Assembly (NCBI GenBank): GCA_026393755.1
Contig: JAPKZO010000006.1
Coordinates: forward strand, 62,001 to 126,000
Length of the DNA: 64,000 nt
From: Acidobacteriota bacterium
Lineage (GTDB): Bacteria; Acidobacteriota; Vicinamibacteria; Vicinamibacterales; JAKQTR01
Direction of reading: 5' to 3'
Below, piece by piece: positions 28,422-37,431 of this stretch. The position numbers and the translations under genes are program-made. Position 1 is the stretch's first letter. Each line of letters opens with the position of its first letter. The notes beneath the pieces were generated by a model. It was given only the letters and a program-made list of their open reading frames with translations. It made no database searches and was not told where the DNA came from.

Positions 28422-30944
28422 CTACTCCGGATTGTGGCGTCCTTCGAAGAACGCTTCCGTGTACCGCGAGACCGTGTCTTCGTCATCCATCAGCGCGTCG
28501 ATCTGGCGCGTGAACCCAATGAGTCTCCCGATGATTCTAAGGCGCTCTTCGGTGGCCGTTCGCGGCAGTTTCCGCAGACGAGCCACCACGAGGTCGTAAC
28601 TCTGACGTGTCGCGAATCCCAACCGTTCCATGATGTCCCGGACCATCTCCGCGCGGCGCGTGCGGCGCTCGGCATCAGAAGCCCCGCCGACGAAACGGAA
28701 GTAGATATGGTTCTCCTCGCGGTTGCCGCTCACGAAGGCATCGACCATGGTGAAGTGGTAACCGACGTTCAGACTCAGATTCACGTAGTTCTCGGAGACG
28801 ACGGCCAGGTTTCTGTGCGTGTTCTGGAGGGCGCCTCCCGACATCGCGCTTGAGAAGAAGGTCGCAAGATCAACTCTGACCGGGCGCGTGCTCCATACCC
28901 CCGGTGTCGTCAGGCCGGCCCAGATCGCCAGCATGGGTACCGAGCGAATGGCGGCGGGCGTCACGGTCAACTGCGGAAGGCCGCCACCCACCGCCGTATC
29001 GAGCCCGCCACCGACATCGATAATGGAGAGTCCGATCGGCAGATCCGAAATCAGTCGCTTCGCCGATTCGACGCCCGACACGCGCCCCGAGGCCTGTAGA
29101 TCGATCAGCTCGTCGACGGCTGTCTCATGTGCGAAGCGGATGACGTCATGAATCGTCCGGCACCGATCGGCCCGGAAGTTGTCTGCGTGATGGTCGATGA
29201 GGTTCAACGGGGTGATCCGCCGAAGCAGCCGGCGCAGCAGTCGGTATTCCGGGGTGTCCTCGAGCCCGCTTTCCGTGACGAGCTGGTAGTCGATCAAAGG
29301 ATCGACGCGGCCGGCATAGACGGCATTCTCGTCAGCGTCGACCGTCACCACCTGGCCCTCGGTCAGGACGATCGACGCGGTGGCGCAATCCACCAGGGTC
29401 GGCACCCGAAACTCGCGGGCCAGCGCCGCCATGTGTCCGGTTGGCGCACCGATGTCCGTGACGATCGCGGCGCACTTCGCCATCGCGCTGACGAAGCGGG
29501 GCGAGGCCCTCCGCGAGACGAGCACCCCGCCGGCGGGGAAGGCGGCGAGGTCCGACTCCTCGGTCACATGGACGACTGGTCCCGACGCGACGCCCCGGCA
29601 GGCCACCTGTCCGCGTCGCCGCAGCAGCACCGGATAGGCGTTTAGGATCTCGGACAAGTCGCGCGGCTCAGAGGCCGGCGCACTGATCCTGAGCCGGCGC
29701 GCCTGAATGAGGTACAGCGAGCCGTCAGCGTCACGGGCCCACTCGATATCCTGTGGCTGCTTGAAGTAACGCTCGATGCGCAGCGCCATTTCGCTGAGCT
29801 CTCGAACGTCGGCGTCGGCGAGCTCCCGGCCCGCGGAGCCGTCGCCAGGCGGCTTCGGGGTCTGGTCACCCTCGGCGTGCCAGGCGGCGTCGCCGACGCC
29901 AGCGGCTGGCCGATATCCCAGTACCTCGTGCGGCGGCTGACGCGCGACGGAGTACTGCGCCATGTTCTGCTCGCCCTGCACGGCGCGGTTGGCAAGGCCT
30001 CGCGTGGCGCCCAGGAGCAACTCGCCCGATCCCGACCGATTCGGATCGACGGTGTAGAGGACGCCGCTGACCGTCGCGCGCACCATGCGCATGCAGGCCA
30101 CGGCCATCAGCCCACCCGCCGGCAGGCCCGAGGACGTCCGGTACGCGACGGCGTGGGGAGCATACAGGCTGGCCAACACCCGGCGATACGCGTCGATGAC
30201 CTCGGCTGGCTTCGTGTGGAGCACGGTCTCGTACTGCCCGGCGAACGACAGATCCTGATCCTCGCCGAGCGCACTCGAACGCACCGCGAGGCTCAGCTGG
30301 TCGGTCCGTCCGAGCGCGGCGACGGCCTTCCGGATCGCCGTGCCGATCTCCCGCGGGACTCTCGCATGCAGCAGACGCTCGGCAATCTCCAGGACGGCGG
30401 CGTCGTCGCCCCGGCTCAAGCGCAGCAGGCCATCCTCGATGACATTCGACAGGTGATTGGCTTCGATGATCCGGACAAACGCCCACGTGGTGATCGTGAA
30501 CCCGTCGGGAATCCGTACGTGCAGCCGGGTGTGGAGTTCGCCGAGGTGGGCGCTCTTGCCGCCGACGAGGTTGACGAGGCTCTCATCGATCTGCGCGAAG
30601 GGCACACAGAAGCTCGCCTTGGACACGACGGGACGTCCGGCCACGTCGCCCTGGATTTCGTCCCGGAGCCGATCGAGGACGGCGTAGAGCGCCGTGTGCT
30701 TCTGATCGGTGAGGCTGTTGAGATCGTGGACGGTCTTTCCAACCAGATCGAACAGCTGATGAATCGAGGTCTGAATGTAGGACCGATCGAACACGTATTC
30801 GCCGCTCTGCTTCTCGGCGAGATCGGCGAACAACTGGAGGACCCTGGTGTTGTTATCGAGAATCGCGCGAAAGCGGGCGAACAGCAGCCTGAAGGAAATC
30901 GATGGTCGTCGGCCGAAACGGAGCCACTTGCCGATGCGGGCCAT
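28422..30944 (-). CDS. PEP-synthase/PPDK-like phosphotransferase with unrecognised C-terminal domain, 3 of 3
   Basis: An 840-residue protein. A basic, helical N-terminus (MARIGKWLRFGRRPS) may lie on the membrane. The ATP-grasp domain has NLVGGKSAHLGEL, AVRSSALGEDQDLSFAGQYE and QDIEWARDADGSLYLIQARR. The phospho-His domain has GAPTGHMAALAREFRVPTLV with His504. The final 280 residues carry NVGYHFTMVDAFV and IYFRFVGGA, as in the paralogues, and no PEP/pyruvate barrel. It is encoded between a TIGR02186 protein and a receiver in the fourth TSUP operon, linking this enzyme family to permease and receiver once more. Confidence 0.85.
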   Translation of the reverse strand: MARIGKWLRFGRRPSISFRLLFARFRAILDNNTRVLQLFADLAEKQSGEYVFDRSYIQTSIHQLFDLVGKTVHDLNSLTDQKHTALYAVLDRLRDEIQGDVAGRPVVSKASFCVPFAQIDESLVNLVGGKSAHLGELHTRLHVRIPDGFTITTWAFVRIIEANHLSNVIEDGLLRLSRGDDAAVLEIAERLLHARVPREIGTAIRKAVAALGRTDQLSLAVRSSALGEDQDLSFAGQYETVLHTKPAEVIDAYRRVLASLYAPHAVAYRTSSGLPAGGLMAVACMRMVRATVSGVLYTVDPNRSGSGELLLGATRGLANRAVQGEQNMAQYSVARQPPHEVLGYRPAAGVGDAAWHAEGDQTPKPPGDGSAGRELADADVRELSEMALRIERYFKQPQDIEWARDADGSLYLIQARRLRISAPASEPRDLSEILNAYPVLLRRRGQVACRGVASGPVVHVTEESDLAAFPAGGVLVSRRASPRFVSAMAKCAAIVTDIGAPTGHMAALAREFRVPTLVDCATASIVLTEGQVVTVDADENAVYAGRVDPLIDYQLVTESGLEDTPEYRLLRRLLRRITPLNLIDHHADNFRADRCRTIHDVIRFAHETAVDELIDLQASGRVSGVESAKRLISDLPIGLSIIDVGGGLDTAVGGGLPQLTVTPAAIRSVPMLAIWAGLTTPGVWSTRPVRVDLATFFSSAMSGGALQNTHRNLAVVSENYVNLSLNVGYHFTMVDAFVSGNREENHIYFRFVGGASDAERRTRRAEMVRDIMERLGFATRQSYDLVVARLRKLPRTATEERLRIIGRLIGFTRQIDALMDDEDTVSRYTEAFFEGRHNPE

Positions 30945-30966
30945 GCAATGTTCACCTGCCGACGGG

Positions 30967-31740
30967 CTAGTGTCCCGCGGGTCCCTTCTTGAAGAGCAGA
31001 CCGATCACGAGCCCAAAGCCGAGGGCGATGACGACCGACCCGAGGCCGTACAGGAACTTCCGCTCGAACGCCATGTAAGAAACGAATCTAGGAATTCCCA
31101 CGTACTGCACATCGAGGGCTCTGACGTCCTGCCGCAGCACCCCGCGTTCGCGCACCTGGAGCACGGCAACCCGGTACGTGCCGGTTGGCGCGGTCACGGG
31201 CCAGGGGATCTCGGCGTCGAATGTGCGCGAGGTCGGAGCCTGCTCAATGCGGACCGCCTGGTCGAAGACCGCCACCACGCCCCGCTGCTGCTTGAGCTTC
31301 AGATACTCGCGAAGCAGGAGATCCCGGTCCGGCACGTCGGGGTCTATCCGTGCCCGGCGGAGGAGTGCGTCGACGTCGAGCCGGTACGCTTCGATGTCGT
31401 CACGCCGGACCAGCGTTGCGACCGGCGCCTGGCTGGCCACCAGATGGAGACTCGGCACACCCGAGATCGCCACCTTGCCGGTGGTTGCCCACAGCGGCCC
31501 AAACCGTCCCTTGCGGTTGAAGTGTTCGTCTACGGTCCCGCCCGTGATGACCACGACGATGCTACAGCCCGGGTCAACCGTTCCGCGCACACGCACGGTG
31601 CCACCGTTGAAGAACGAATGAATCGACACCGGATTCGGGTCGATCGTGAAACGGTCCTCGCCGACTGCCACCGATGTGGCCGCAGTCGAGAGCAGCGCAA
31701 TCACCGTCAGGCCAGCGGCCAGCGCACTGCGTCGGTCCAT
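30967..31740 (-). CDS. TIGR02186/Alph_Pro_TM family membrane-anchored protein
   Basis: A 257-residue protein. An N-terminal signal sequence (SALAAGLTVIALLSTAATS) is followed by a periplasmic domain with PVSIHSFFNGGTVRVRGTV and VVVITGG, the pattern of the family TIGR02186. One membrane helix near the C-terminus (about residues 232-252) ends in a short basic tail. In other bacteria this family is commonly encoded beside TSUP permeases, as here: the TSUP stop is 15 bases upstream. It is probably a periplasmic accessory of the permease. It is followed by the PEP-synthase-like gene. Confidence 0.82.
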   Translation of the reverse strand: MDRRSALAAGLTVIALLSTAATSVAVGEDRFTIDPNPVSIHSFFNGGTVRVRGTVDPGCSIVVVITGGTVDEHFNRKGRFGPLWATTGKVAISGVPSLHLVASQAPVATLVRRDDIEAYRLDVDALLRRARIDPDVPDRDLLLREYLKLKQQRGVVAVFDQAVRIEQAPTSRTFDAEIPWPVTAPTGTYRVAVLQVRERGVLRQDVRALDVQYVGIPRFVSYMAFERKFLYGLGSVVIALGFGLVIGLLFKKGPAGH

Positions 31741-31755
31741 GCCCCAGGCTCCTTC

Positions 31756-32673
31756 CTAGTGTCCACCCGCGTAGGACAGCAGCACCGATGGGCTCGCTAC
31801 CAGTCCATAGATCATCTTCAGACACACCAGTAACACGATGACGGAGAGGATGATCCGCAACTGTTCTCCTCTCAGCCGCCGCGCAACCCGGGCTCCGATC
31901 TGCGCGCCGATCGTGGAACCCAACGCGAGGACGAGCGCGAGGACGACGTCCACCGTCGCGTTGACGGTGGCCTGCATCAGCGTCACGCCACTGGAGGTGA
32001 AGAGAATCTGGAACAGATCGGTACCGACGGCCACATGCATCGGCATGCGGAGCACGTAGACCATGGCCGGGATCATGATGAATCCGCCGCCCACACCCAT
32101 GATCGCCGCGAGGATGCCCACCAACATGCAGAGGGCCACCGGCACGAACGCCGATTGCCGTATGCCCGACTTCTCGAACGTCGTCTGCAGCGGGAGCGCC
32201 GCGAGCAGTCGGGCGAACCGCGAGGGGCCCGGCCGGGGCGTTCTCCGCAGATGGACGTGCCTGATCGCCCGCAGACTTTCCCTGAACATGTAAACGCCGA
32301 TCGACGCCAGCACGATGACGTAGGTGAGGCCAATCAGGAAGTCCGCGTTCCCCATGAGCCGGACAATCTTGATGATCTGAACTCCGACGGCTCCACCACC
32401 GATTCCGCCGATGAGCATCAGACCGCCCAGCTTGTAGTCGACGTTGCCCATGCGCGCGTGGGCAAAGCTGCCAGACGCGGCCGCCGCCGCGATCTGACAC
32501 GAATCAGACGCGGCTGCGACCGTCGCCGGAATGCCCACCATCATGAGCAGCGGTGTCATGAGAAACCCGCCGCCGACACCGAACATGCCAGACAGGAAGC
32601 CGACCAGGCAACCGAGACCCAGAGGAATGAAGACATTGATGCTACACGCTGCGATCGGGAGAAAAAGATACAT
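31756..32673 (-). CDS. TSUP (TauE/SafE) family permease, 4 of 4
   Basis: A 305-residue permease, the most compact of the four. The half-repeats open with LSGMFGVGGGFLMTPLLM and LAAIMGVGGGFIMIPAMV. It contains DSCQIAAAAASGSFAHARMGN where the TSUPs at 12064 and 23942 have the His-Met-Ala-Gly-Lys motif, so it belongs to a different branch, the one usually paired with TIGR02186 proteins. It is the first gene of its operon. The start at 32673 lies 178 bases from the divergent DUF2270 gene. Confidence 0.9.
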   Translation of the reverse strand: MYLFLPIAACSINVFIPLGLGCLVGFLSGMFGVGGGFLMTPLLMMVGIPATVAAASDSCQIAAAAASGSFAHARMGNVDYKLGGLMLIGGIGGGAVGVQIIKIVRLMGNADFLIGLTYVIVLASIGVYMFRESLRAIRHVHLRRTPRPGPSRFARLLAALPLQTTFEKSGIRQSAFVPVALCMLVGILAAIMGVGGGFIMIPAMVYVLRMPMHVAVGTDLFQILFTSSGVTLMQATVNATVDVVLALVLALGSTIGAQIGARVARRLRGEQLRIILSVIVLLVCLKMIYGLVASPSVLLSYAGGH

Positions 32674-32851
32674 GAAGCCCTCTGTCCGCCCGAAGGCTAC
32701 GCGGGAACGTAGACGGAGTCAAGCGTGCGCGCGTGAGCGCCGAGTGGAACAACGAGTATGGATCGGGAGCACCGACGAGCGCGACGGCGACTCCATGTTA
32801 CTCCTGCCAGGTTGGTCCGAGTCCGCCTTGGTGGTACACTCCCGTTCGGCT

Positions 32852-33541
32852 ATGGCGGTTCACTACGTTGATCCCACGGCGGGCAGTCACGACGACGGAG
32901 TCGGCGACGCGGACAGTTTCGACACGGCCATGGCGCATCTCTATCGCGGCGAGATGCACCGGATGACCACCTGGCGACAGCGGCTGGACGTGACGACCAA
33001 CTGGGCCATGATCATGGCCCTTGGTATGACCACGTTCGTGCTCGGCTCCGAGCGGACACCACCCTACATCCTGCTGCTGGGCCTGGCGGCCGTGGCGATG
33101 TGTCTGGTGATCGAGGCCCGGCGTTATCAGCACCTCCACCACAGCCTGTGGCGGTTGCGGCTGCTCGAGCAGCACTACTTCGTCGGGCTGCTCCGGTCAG
33201 CGCCGCGCGCGGACCGATCGTGGCGCGAACGTCTCGCCAGCGAACTCGCCAGCCCGAGGCCGAAGATCGGGCTCGTGGCGTCAGCCAGATTCCGTCTGCG
33301 CCGCAACTACCTCATCCTCTCACTCTTCATCACCGCCGCGTGGCTGACGAAGGTCTTCATCCATCCGACCAGCCCCGCGACCATCAACCAGTTCTACCAG
33401 CGTCTCGCCGTCGGTGAACTCGTCCCAAGCTGGCTCGTGGCCATCACCGCCGGTGCGTTCGTCCTGGGGGCGACCGTGCTGGCGGCCACATCGGCGAACG
33501 AAGAAGCGATGGAACGACATGCCAGCGCCAGCGACATCTAG
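32852..33541 (+). CDS. DUF2270 family integral membrane protein
   Basis: A 229-residue protein matching the DUF2270 pattern: HLYRGEMHRMTTWRQRLDVT near residues 27-46, EARRYQHLHHSLWRLRLLE, and the block RSWRERLASEL. Four membrane helices are visible (about 45-64, 70-88, 150-168 and 190-212). The ATG at 32852 is my choice, while ATG 32795 in the same frame is possible; neither has a strong ribosome site. Function is unknown. It separates the repeated sensory/transport region from the sulfate-reduction island and is not obviously part of either. Confidence 0.8.
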   Translation: MAVHYVDPTAGSHDDGVGDADSFDTAMAHLYRGEMHRMTTWRQRLDVTTNWAMIMALGMTTFVLGSERTPPYILLLGLAAVAMCLVIEARRYQHLHHSLWRLRLLEQHYFVGLLRSAPRADRSWRERLASELASPRPKIGLVASARFRLRRNYLILSLFITAAWLTKVFIHPTSPATINQFYQRLAVGELVPSWLVAITAGAFVLGATVLAATSANEEAMERHASASDI

Positions 33542-33849
33542 TCTCCCCCCTCCAGTCGAAGCCGCGGGCGCGCTGACGACGTACGCCGTCGGGTCAGAGC
33601 ATTGTTGACTATTTCTATCAATCATATAGATACACGTGTAAGTACAAGCAAATACTTGACATAGCGAGTCTTGCGTCTTAAAGTTGCGACGTCGATGGCC
33701 CCCGCCTCCGGAGTGCTCCCCCCTTGCTCCCCCAGCAACCGTCTCCACTCCGGCGTGGCTGCCTGCCCACTGATACGACCAGAGGGCGGCGTCGGTTGAT
33801 CCCGTTCTCTGAGCGCGGAAGGTTACGAGTCAATCCAGGAGGTAGCGGA
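33542..33849 (+). promoter_or_regulatory. AT-rich control region of aprBA with sigma-70-like promoter
   Basis: An AT-rich block at 33600-33665 stands out against the GC-rich surroundings. A perfect TTGACA (33656-33661), a 17-base spacer and TAAAGT (33679-33684) form the best promoter in the window. Just upstream are AAGTA...TACTT arms at 33640-33657 around an eight-base spacer, and TTGACTATTTCTATCAA at 33604-33620, both with operator-like symmetry. The leader to the aprB start at 33850 is about 155 bases. Confidence 0.6.
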
Positions 33850-34290
33850 ATGCCAAGTTATGTCAACCCGGAGAAGTGCGACGGGTGCAAGGCGCTGGAC
33901 AAGACCGCTTGCCAGCACATCTGCCCCAACGACCTGATGGTCCTCAACAAGGAGACGATGAAGGCGTACAACCGCGACGTCTCGATGTGCTGGGAGTGCT
34001 ACAACTGCGTGAAGATCTGCCCGACGCAAGCCGTCGAGGTGCGGGGCTACGCCGACTTCGTGCCCCTCGGTGCCAACGTCACTCCTCTGCGCTCGACCGA
34101 CTCCATCATGTGGACGGTCAAGTTCCGCAACGGAATGGTCAAGCGGTTCAAGTTCCCCATCCGCACCACACCTGAAGGAAAGGCCGCACCTGATGGCGGG
34201 TTCGCCACCAAGGGAGATTTGAACAGCCAGGCGCTGTTCACCGAGCCGGCGTCAACCGGTCTGTCGGACGTGTTCACCCTCAGGACGTAG
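33850..34290 (+). CDS. aprB: Adenylylsulfate reductase beta subunit
   Basis: A 146-residue iron-sulfur subunit of the cytoplasmic APS reductase, which turns APS into sulfite and AMP. Two [4Fe-4S] clusters are bound by Cys10, 13, 21, 25 and Cys47, 50, 53, 57. The C-terminal tail that wraps around AprA is present. ATG 33850 follows AGGAGGTAGCGGA. It is the first gene of the island, with aprA 18 bases on, and electrons probably come from QmoABC encoded just downstream. Confidence 0.97.
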   Translation: MPSYVNPEKCDGCKALDKTACQHICPNDLMVLNKETMKAYNRDVSMCWECYNCVKICPTQAVEVRGYADFVPLGANVTPLRSTDSIMWTVKFRNGMVKRFKFPIRTTPEGKAAPDGGFATKGDLNSQALFTEPASTGLSDVFTLRT

Positions 34291-34308
34291 GACGAGAGGA
34301 GATAACAG

Positions 34309-36237
34309 ATGGCGAACTTTGAAACGGTTGTCGTGGAAACTGATCTGTTGATCCTCGGAGGCGGAATGGCCGCTTGCGGGGCAGCGGTCGAGGCCGCTTA
34401 CTGGGCCAAGGAGAACGGCCTGAAGGTGACGCTGGTCGACAAGGCCGCCGTGGACCGCTCGGGAGCCGTCGCGATGGGGCTGTCGGCGATCAACCAGTAC
34501 GTGGGCCTGAAGGACGGCAAGAATTCCGTCAAGGACTACGTCGACTACGTGCGCAACGACCTGATGGGCGTGACCCGCGAGGACCTGGTCGCCAATATCG
34601 CGCGCCACGTCGATTCGACCGTCCACCTGTTCGAGAAGTGGGGCCTGCCGATCTGGAAGGACGAGCAGGGCGGCTACGTGCACGAGGGCCGGTGGCAGTT
34701 GATGATCAACGGCGAGTCCTACAAGGTCATCGTGGCTGAAGCGGCCAAGAACGCGCTGCTGCAGACTGGCGTCGGCCAGATCTTCGAACGCGTGTTCATC
34801 GTCGGCCCGCTGATGGACGGCGACCGGTGCGCCGGGGCCGTGGGCTTCTCGGTCCGCGAGGACAAGTTCTACGTGTTCAAGTCGAAGGCCACCCTCGTGA
34901 TGATGGGCGGCGCGGTCCACGTCTTCAAGCCAAGGAGTTCGGGCGAAGGCCTGGGCCGTGCGTGGTATCCACCCTGGAACTCCGGCTCCTCGGCCTACTT
35001 CACGCTGAAGGCCGGCGCCGAGATGACGTGCCAGGAAGTGCGGTTCATCCCGGTCCGGTTCAAGGACGCGTACGGGCCGGTCGGCGCGTGGTTCCTGCTG
35101 TTCAAGTCGCGCGCGACCAACGCGATGGGCGGCGAGTACATGGTGGAGCGGAAGGCCGAGCTCGAGAAGTGGGGACCGTACGGGCGCGTGAAGCCGATTC
35201 CCGCCAACCTGCGCAACTACCTCGGCATGCTCGACGTTCTGGAGGGCAAGGGTCCGATCTTCATGAGAACCGACGAGGCCATCCAGAAGATCGCCGACAC
35301 CCTCAAGGACGATCCGAAGGCCTATAAGAAGAAGATGAAGGAGCTGGAGACCGAGGCGTGGGAGGACTTCCTCGACATGACCATCTCCCAGGCCGTCCTG
35401 TGGGCGGCGACCAACACGGAGCCCGAGAAACGCAGCTCCGAAATCGCGGCCGCCGAGCCCTACTTCATCGGATCCCACTCCGGCGCGTCGGGGGCGTGGG
35501 TGAGCGGTCCTGAGGATCTGCAGACCGCCGAGACGAAGAAGGAGTACTTCTGGGGCTACGCGCATATGGCCACCGTCAAGGGCCTGTTCTGCGCGGGTGA
35601 CGCCTCCGGCGCCTCCAGCCACAAGTTCTCGTCCGGGTCGCACGCCGAGGGACGGATCGCCGCCAAGGCCGCGGTGAAGTTCGTCGTCGAGAACAACACC
35701 AAGCCGAAGGTGGACCAGGCCGTCATCGAGGCCCTCAAGGCCGAGATTCTCAAGCCGCTCGATACGTTCACCACCCACAAGGGCGCCACGACCGATGCCG
35801 AGGTGAACCCCAATTACCTGAAACCCCGCATGTTCATGTTCCGGCTCCAGAAGCTGATGGACGAGTACGCCGGCGGCGTCAGCTCGGGCTTCACCACCAA
35901 TAAGGCCCAACTCGAGCGGGCGATCGAACTGCTGGCGTTCCTCAAGGAAGATTCCGCCGCGCTCGCCGCGGAGAACCACCACGAGCTGATGCGGTGCTGG
36001 GAGAACATCCATCGCATGTGGCAGGCCGAGGCGCACGTACGGACGGTGCTGTTCCGCGAGGAGACGCGCTGGCCCGGGTACTACGTCCGCGCCGACACGC
36101 CGGGACTCAACCAGGAGAAGTGGCTGGTCTTCGCCAACTGCAAATACGACCCGAAGGCCGACACGTGGGAGATGCTGACCAGGCCGATCCTGCACATCTT
36201 CGACGAGCCCAAGAAACAAGAGCTGCTCGGCGGCTGA
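34309..36237 (+). CDS. aprA: Adenylylsulfate reductase alpha subunit
   Basis: A 642-residue flavoprotein that carries the catalytic FAD of APS reductase. The N-terminal dinucleotide fold is seen in DLLILGGGMAACGAAVEA, and the family blocks GAVAMGLSAINQYVG and SSGEGLGRAWYPPWNSGSS are intact. Length is normal for the family. It forms a heterodimer with AprB in the cytoplasm. AprBA releases one AMP per sulfate, which must be rephosphorylated; the kinase-like genes earlier in the window are possible but unproven players. A GC-rich hairpin follows 22 bases after the stop. Confidence 0.98.
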   Translation: MANFETVVVETDLLILGGGMAACGAAVEAAYWAKENGLKVTLVDKAAVDRSGAVAMGLSAINQYVGLKDGKNSVKDYVDYVRNDLMGVTREDLVANIARHVDSTVHLFEKWGLPIWKDEQGGYVHEGRWQLMINGESYKVIVAEAAKNALLQTGVGQIFERVFIVGPLMDGDRCAGAVGFSVREDKFYVFKSKATLVMMGGAVHVFKPRSSGEGLGRAWYPPWNSGSSAYFTLKAGAEMTCQEVRFIPVRFKDAYGPVGAWFLLFKSRATNAMGGEYMVERKAELEKWGPYGRVKPIPANLRNYLGMLDVLEGKGPIFMRTDEAIQKIADTLKDDPKAYKKKMKELETEAWEDFLDMTISQAVLWAATNTEPEKRSSEIAAAEPYFIGSHSGASGAWVSGPEDLQTAETKKEYFWGYAHMATVKGLFCAGDASGASSHKFSSGSHAEGRIAAKAAVKFVVENNTKPKVDQAVIEALKAEILKPLDTFTTHKGATTDAEVNPNYLKPRMFMFRLQKLMDEYAGGVSSGFTTNKAQLERAIELLAFLKEDSAALAAENHHELMRCWENIHRMWQAEAHVRTVLFREETRWPGYYVRADTPGLNQEKWLVFANCKYDPKADTWEMLTRPILHIFDEPKKQELLGG

Positions 36238-36259
36238 CGTTTCCTATTGAGCTGAGGGA

Positions 36260-36286
36260 GTCCCCGGGGCCGAACGTCCCGGGGAC
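36260..36286 (+). terminator. Hairpin after aprA
   Basis: A perfect nine-pair stem GTCCCCGGG/CCCGGGGAC with a nine-base loop, followed by CTTCCTTGG. There is no full T-run, so it is more likely a partial terminator or 3' stabiliser that makes aprBA transcripts outnumber those of qmo. Confidence 0.55.
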
Positions 36287-36312
36287 CTTCCTTGGCATCG
36301 TCTGGTTGAACC

Positions 36313-36591
36313 ATGCCTGCGAACCCAACTCTGCGTTGTCCCCACTGTGCGTCGCCACTGGTCCGTTGGCAAAACCCGTCCCTCTCCAACTGGTCGGGCG
36401 AGTTCCAGTACGTGTGCTTCAACGACGAGTGCCCGTACTTCGTCAGGGGCTGGGCATGGATGCAACAGCAATTCAATGTGCACGCGTCCTACCGGCACCG
36501 TCTGGATCCCACCAACGGCGAGACCGGTCCGCTTCCCGTCTGGTCCGAGGACGCGCTGCGCAGCAGCATTCTCGGGGATGAGGCTCTCTAA
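36313..36591 (+). CDS. Small zinc-ribbon protein between apr and qmo
   Basis: A 92-residue protein with CPHCASPLVRW followed 24 residues later by CFNDECPYF, a CxxC...CxxxxC metal-binding arrangement like that of Ogr/Delta-type zinc fingers. The rest is polar and aromatic-rich, with no other domain. The start ATG 36313 has a weak ribosome site. The stop is two bases from the next start, so the pair is coupled. The role is unknown: a small regulator or an assembly factor for the Fe-S enzymes next door are both possible. Confidence 0.75.
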   Translation: MPANPTLRCPHCASPLVRWQNPSLSNWSGEFQYVCFNDECPYFVRGWAWMQQQFNVHASYRHRLDPTNGETGPLPVWSEDALRSSILGDEAL

Positions 36592-36592
36592 C

Positions 36593-37420
36593 ATGGCAGC
36601 CGAACCGTCCGTCCAAGAGCAGATTCTGAACGACTACCCGAGGATGAGCCCGGACGAGTCCTTCACGTTCCAGTGTCATCAGGGGCTGGAGTGCTTCACT
36701 CGGTGCTGTCGGGACGTGTCGATTGTCCTGACGCCGTACGACGTGCTGCGGCTGAAGCACGCGCTGGGGATCGAGTCCTCGGAGTTTCTGACGCGCCACA
36801 CGATCTCGCCGTTCACCGCCGACCAGAAGTTCCCCGCGGTCCTGCTGAAGATGGACCAGGAGACGAAGACCTGCGCGTTCGTCGGGCCGGAGGGATGCCG
36901 GGTCTATCGCGATCGGCCGTGGGCGTGCCGGATGTACCCGTTGGGTGTCGCGGAACCGAGGTGCGAGACGCCGACCGATCACCCGTTCCACTTCCTGTTG
37001 TGGGAGGACGTGTGCCAGGGCCACCACCAGGGACCCACCACGACCGTGCGGCAGTGGATCGACGAACAGGGCATTGCGGAATACGACATGATGGGCACCT
37101 CCTTCAAGGCCCTCATGCTCGACGAGTTCTGGGACAAGACCGACGGGCTGTCCCCGCAACAGATGGAGATGTACTACATGGCGTCGTTCGACCTGGACCG
37201 GTTCCGGCGGTTCGTCTTCGAGAGCCGCTTCCTCCAGATGTTCGAAGTCGACGAGGCCCGCGTCGATGCCATGCGGACCAACGATGAAGATCTGCTCGAG
37301 TTCGCCATGCAGTGGCTGCGGTTTACGCTCTTCAACGAGAAGACCATGAAGATCACGCCCGCGGTGCTCGAAGCCAAGCGCCAGGCGATGACCGCGGCCA
37401 CCGGGCAGAACGCGGGATAG
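36593..37420 (+). CDS. YkgJ-type Cys-cluster (zinc/iron-chelating) protein
   Basis: A 275-residue protein. The N-terminal part has the YkgJ/CxxCxxCC-family pattern: CHQGLECFTRCCRDVSI near residues 28-44, CAFVGPEGCRVYRDRPWACR further on, and a Cys in WEDVCQG. The C-terminal 120 residues are helical and acidic. The family is thought to bind Zn or an Fe-S cluster, but its role is not settled. It lies between aprA and qmoA with short spacing, so it probably helps to make or protect the APS reductase system. Confidence 0.8.
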   Translation: MAAEPSVQEQILNDYPRMSPDESFTFQCHQGLECFTRCCRDVSIVLTPYDVLRLKHALGIESSEFLTRHTISPFTADQKFPAVLLKMDQETKTCAFVGPEGCRVYRDRPWACRMYPLGVAEPRCETPTDHPFHFLLWEDVCQGHHQGPTTTVRQWIDEQGIAEYDMMGTSFKALMLDEFWDKTDGLSPQQMEMYYMASFDLDRFRRFVFESRFLQMFEVDEARVDAMRTNDEDLLEFAMQWLRFTLFNEKTMKITPAVLEAKRQAMTAATGQNAG

Positions 37421-37431
37421 TGGGACCCTCC

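Noticed and set aside
34252-36219. 655-codon open frame on the minus strand
   Set aside because: It is antisense to aprA, an unmistakable gene, and has no ribosome site or motif.
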